Shown here: piece by piece, positions 30,408 through 32,715 of the stretch | Layout: each line of letters starts with the position of its first letter | Numbering within the stretch: the first letter of the stretch is position 1 | Assembly: GCA_031276355.1 (NCBI GenBank) | Contig: JAISNC010000078.1 | Span: forward strand, 1 to 32,715 | Direction of reading: 5' to 3' | From: Odoribacteraceae bacterium | GTDB taxonomy: Bacteria > Bacteroidota > Bacteroidia > Bacteroidales > Marinifilaceae | Length of the DNA stretch: 32,715 bases | Notes under the pieces: model-generated | What the model saw: only the letters and a program-made list of their open reading frames with translations | Told to the model about the DNA's origin: nothing | The model's database searches: none | Position numbers and translations under genes: made by a program

Positions 30408-32309
30408 ATGCAACGAATCATTTTCCTCTACGTCATCCTCCTGCTCGCCTCGCCGGCCCTTGCCCGAAAGAGCGACCTGCGCGTCCTCTACGTCGGCGGC
30501 TCGACGGAGTGGGACAAGGAACACTTCCGGGGCGATACCGCGGCCATGCACGCGAGCGCCCGCGCCCGCGCCGCCGCCTTTGAAACGATGTTAAAGGAGT
30601 ATTTCAACACCGTGACCGTCGTGCGAGCCGCCGACTACACGCAAGCCCTCTCTTACCAACACGACGTCACCGTGATGGACGGCACGCCCCCGCCCACTCT
30701 CCCCGGCGTCAGGGAACACGACGCGGCCGGTAACGTCACGAAATTCCTGCAACCGGGCTACTTCACCGAGGATTTCGACCGCCCCGTGGTCACGATCGGC
30801 GAGCTTGGCGAGAAACTCGGTCGTCGCGTCGGATTGAAAACCGACTGGTATTGCCTTTGCCTCGACGCCGACGCGCACCACCTCCGGGATCACGCCATCT
30901 TCCGCGGCCCCTTTCCCGTGACGCTCACCACCCGCGTGAAGGCCACCCCCGGGGCCGCCTTCCACTACGCCTACTTCGCCGACGGGCCGATCCCCGACTC
31001 CATCCCCACGTGGCAAGTGCAGACGAAGGGATACGTCAGCGATCCCGGCTTCCGCGTCGGCATGGTAGCCCGGCCCTGGGGCTTCGAGGACTCGCCCGAT
31101 GCCGAGTACATCTCCAGCGGGGTATGTGCCAAGACGCTGGACGCCGTCGCGATCGGCCGGCACGGGAACTTCCTGCACTGGGGATTCGCCGCCTCGCCGG
31201 CCTACATGACGGGCGAGGCGCGGGCGGTGTTCGCCAACGCCATCGTCTACATCGCGCGCTTCGCCGGCCAGGGGGTCATCGCCCGCAAGTACAACGACCG
31301 CGTCGCCACGCGCGCGTACCTCAAAGAGTTGAAATACCTCTGCACCCGGGAGAGTTACGAGGAACGGCTGCGATCCGAGGAAGAATTTCACCGGCAAATG
31401 CTCGAACGGCAACAAAAAGCGAGAGAGGCGAGAGATAGAGGCGTAACACTGACCCGCGATGAAACGTCCGTCTTGAATTACAAGCAGGCGCCCCCGCTCA
31501 CTTTCGAGGAGTACGTCAAGCGTTACCAGCGAGATTATTTTCATCTTTTTGGCACCGACACCAAGGCCTATCACGCCTTCTACGACGCGAACCGCGACTA
31601 CTTTTACGCCGAGGGATTCTACCACATCGAGGTGGACGAGGACGCGAAAAGCCTCGGCATCCCGAACAATGACCGGCGACTCCTCGACGCCGCTATCCGC
31701 CTGTGGGAGACCGGTGCCGACATCGAGAAAGCGCGCCGCCTGCTGGCCCGTTACACGCTCGTCGACTTCGACACGGCGGGCGAGTGGCGCGCGTGGTACG
31801 AGCGCTACAAGGAGCTGCTCTTCTTCACCGAACCGGGCGGCTGGGTGTTCTTGATTAACAGCCGCGAGCCGGGGCTTAACGACTATCACGCGTGGGAACG
31901 ACGCGTTGCCATCGCGACGATCCAGACCGGCGAGACCAACGACTTGAATCCCGTGCAGGTAACAACGGGCGTCATCTCCCTCGCGAACGGCAACCGGGAG
32001 CTGGTCGTGAAACTCCGCGTGCACCCGGGCTATCACCTCTATGCCAGCGTCTCGCGCGACGACCCGTTTATCCCGACCACCGTGCACTTTGCCCTGCCTC
32101 CAGGCGCCGCGCCCGCCGGCGACACCCGCCTGCCCGCCTTCCGCCCGTTCACCGGGAACGGCACGACGATCTACGAGGACGAGATCACTTTCTCGCTGGA
32201 AATCACCGGCACCGGCACCGGCGAGGCCACCTGCACGCTCCGCTACCAGTGTTGCGACGCCCACCTCTGTATGCCCCCGGTTGAGAAGCGCCTGACAATC
32301 CAATTATAA
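30408..32309 (+). CDS. Secreted fusion-like protein: ThuA-like N-terminus and DsbD-alpha-like C-terminus
   Basis: A 633-residue exported protein with a signal peptide (MQRIIFLYVILLLASPALAR). Residues about 23-285 resemble ThuA/glutamine-amidotransferase-like proteins (LRVLYVGGSTEWDKEHFRGD; DHAIFRGPFPVTL; IGRHGNFLHWGFAASPAYMT followed by AIVYIARFAGQ). A helical linker region (about 300-490) follows. Residues about 520-633 match the DsbD N-terminal (alpha) fold: LVVKLRVHPGYHLYASVSRD, then YQCCDAHLCMPPVEKRL, with the paired cysteines in the YxGCxxxxLCxPP pattern. DsbD-alpha domains pass electrons between thiol proteins, so a redox role for imported material is possible. No transmembrane DsbD core is present. 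It is the third gene after susCD. Domain calls are by eye. Confidence 0.7.
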   Translation: MQRIIFLYVILLLASPALARKSDLRVLYVGGSTEWDKEHFRGDTAAMHASARARAAAFETMLKEYFNTVTVVRAADYTQALSYQHDVTVMDGTPPPTLPGVREHDAAGNVTKFLQPGYFTEDFDRPVVTIGELGEKLGRRVGLKTDWYCLCLDADAHHLRDHAIFRGPFPVTLTTRVKATPGAAFHYAYFADGPIPDSIPTWQVQTKGYVSDPGFRVGMVARPWGFEDSPDAEYISSGVCAKTLDAVAIGRHGNFLHWGFAASPAYMTGEARAVFANAIVYIARFAGQGVIARKYNDRVATRAYLKELKYLCTRESYEERLRSEEEFHRQMLERQQKAREARDRGVTLTRDETSVLNYKQAPPLTFEEYVKRYQRDYFHLFGTDTKAYHAFYDANRDYFYAEGFYHIEVDEDAKSLGIPNNDRRLLDAAIRLWETGADIEKARRLLARYTLVDFDTAGEWRAWYERYKELLFFTEPGGWVFLINSREPGLNDYHAWERRVAIATIQTGETNDLNPVQVTTGVISLANGNRELVVKLRVHPGYHLYASVSRDDPFIPTTVHFALPPGAAPAGDTRLPAFRPFTGNGTTIYEDEITFSLEITGTGTGEATCTLRYQCCDAHLCMPPVEKRLTIQL

Positions 32310-32715
32310 CCACGAGACAAGCCGCCTGTAATTCCCGGCGAGAAAGGTTCTCCGGGAGCCTCGCGAGGTTCTAAAAGAGCCTTGCGAGGTTCTAAAAGAG
32401 CCTTGCGAGGTTCTAAAAGAGCCTTGCGAGGTTCTAAATGAGCCTTGCGAGGTTCTATAAGAGCCTGGCGAGGATCTAAAAGAGCCTTGCGAGGATCTAA
32501 TAGAGCCTCGCTAGTCTCTTATAGTACCTCGCTAGTCTCATATCGACCCTCGATAGTATCTTTTAGAACCTCGCTAGGCTCTTTTAGAACCTCGCCAGGC
32601 TCTTTTAGAACCTCGCAAGGCTCTTTTAGAACCTCGCGAGGCACCCGGAGAACCTTTCTCGCCGGGAATTACCGGCGGCTTGTCTCGTGGTTATAATTGG
32701 ATTGTCAGGCGCTTC
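32285..32715. repeat. 431-bp imperfect palindrome reaching the window end
   Basis: Base 32285+n pairs with 32715-n about a centre at 32500. The outer arms are nearly perfect: CGCCTGACAATCCAATTATA on the left equals the reverse complement at 32692-32711, with only scattered mismatches such as 32327/32673. The left arm starts inside the coding end of the 633-residue gene (EKRLTIQL and stop), so the right arm carries a reversed copy of that 3' end. Mismatches increase towards the centre. The repeat may extend past the window. No gene is seen in 32310-32715; the 83-codon ORF at 32445-32696 merely translates the repeat. Confidence 0.85.
32356..32649. repeat. Fourteen tandem 21-bp mini-palindromes
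   Basis: Units start at 32356 and every 21 bp after that to 32629, with no insertion or deletion. Early units read GAGCCTTGCGAGGTTCTAAA plus A; late ones are the reverse type, GAACCTCGCAAGGCTCTTTT plus A. Each can fold as AGAGCCT-TGCG-AGGTTCT (7-bp stem with one wobble). Orientation switches around unit 7/8 at the palindrome centre. Confidence 0.9.

Noticed and set aside
30591-32303. 570-codon minus-strand ORF opposite the ThuA/DsbD-like gene (and 29299-30399 opposite susD)
   Set aside because: Same antisense artefact of C-ending codons; no signal peptide, motif or promoter.
32356-32649. CRISPR array
   Set aside because: Units are contiguous 21-mers with no unique spacers, and no cas gene is present.
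32445-32696. 83-codon ORF with SFRTSxG seven-residue repeats
   Set aside because: The 21-bp repeat is a multiple of three and so stays open. The peptide is a translation of the repeat and continues into the palindrome arm.
1-32715. tRNA or rRNA genes
   Set aside because: No stretch with a tRNA cloverleaf or conserved rRNA sequence was recognised by eye; a dedicated scan could not be run.

Overview
The window looks like a chromosomal segment of a Bacteroidota species, probably order Bacteroidales. The evidence is a FecI/FecR/SusC/SusD locus, a complete Bat (aerotolerance) operon, a DUF4625 lipoprotein, and repeated upstream boxes of the Bacteroidetes sigma type TAnnTTTG. The SusC plug region has a style often seen in Odoribacteraceae, but the DNA is more GC-rich than the cultured Odoribacter and Butyricimonas I know of, so the genus is left open. 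Nothing was searched; all calls come from reading the sequence.

Layout. 1-118 is the 3' end of an ISAs1-family insertion sequence with its terminal inverted repeat. 178-3198 holds a probable metal-uptake set: a small exported Cys/His protein, a TonB-dependent receptor and a His-rich DUF4625 lipoprotein. 3307-3411 is an array of 11-bp-phased TTGTAAC-like boxes and a promoter in front of pstC-pstA-pstB. A PhoB-type response regulator and a PhoR-type kinase follow, so this is a phosphate-starvation locus that lacks pstS and phoU within the window. Convergent to it is prs (PRPP synthase). On the minus strand come dnaX, split at an 11-A tract into a 0-frame (gamma-like) and a -1-frame (tau-like) part, and the operon moxR-DUF58-(BatD/DUF4381-like)-batA-batB-batC-batD-batE, read from 20.1 kb down to 11.6 kb.

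20.4-23.1 kb is a lower-GC accessory island. Its core is a duplicated two-gene cassette. Each copy has a 45-codon ORF, too short for usual ORF cut-offs, whose stop overlaps by ATGA the start of a membrane protein carrying serial CxCxxCG / HDWDGC zinc-ribbon-like repeats. Around it lie a duplicated C-terminal fragment, a possible third relative of the small ORF, a 54-aa membrane protein and the remnant of a clostripain-like lipoprotein. This is the least explained part of the window and the best candidate for an undescribed system.

23.3-32.3 kb is an ECF sigma factor / anti-sigma / SusC (with STN domain) / SusD uptake locus. It ends in a secreted protein that appears to join a ThuA-like N-terminal region to a DsbD-alpha-like C-terminal domain. 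The window closes with a 431-bp imperfect palindrome centred on 32500. Its core is fourteen tandem 21-bp mini-palindromes without indels, and its outer arm copies the 3' end of the preceding gene in reverse. Smaller mini-palindrome tandems of about 20-21 nt also occur at 20223-20284 and inside dnaX at 10171-10209.
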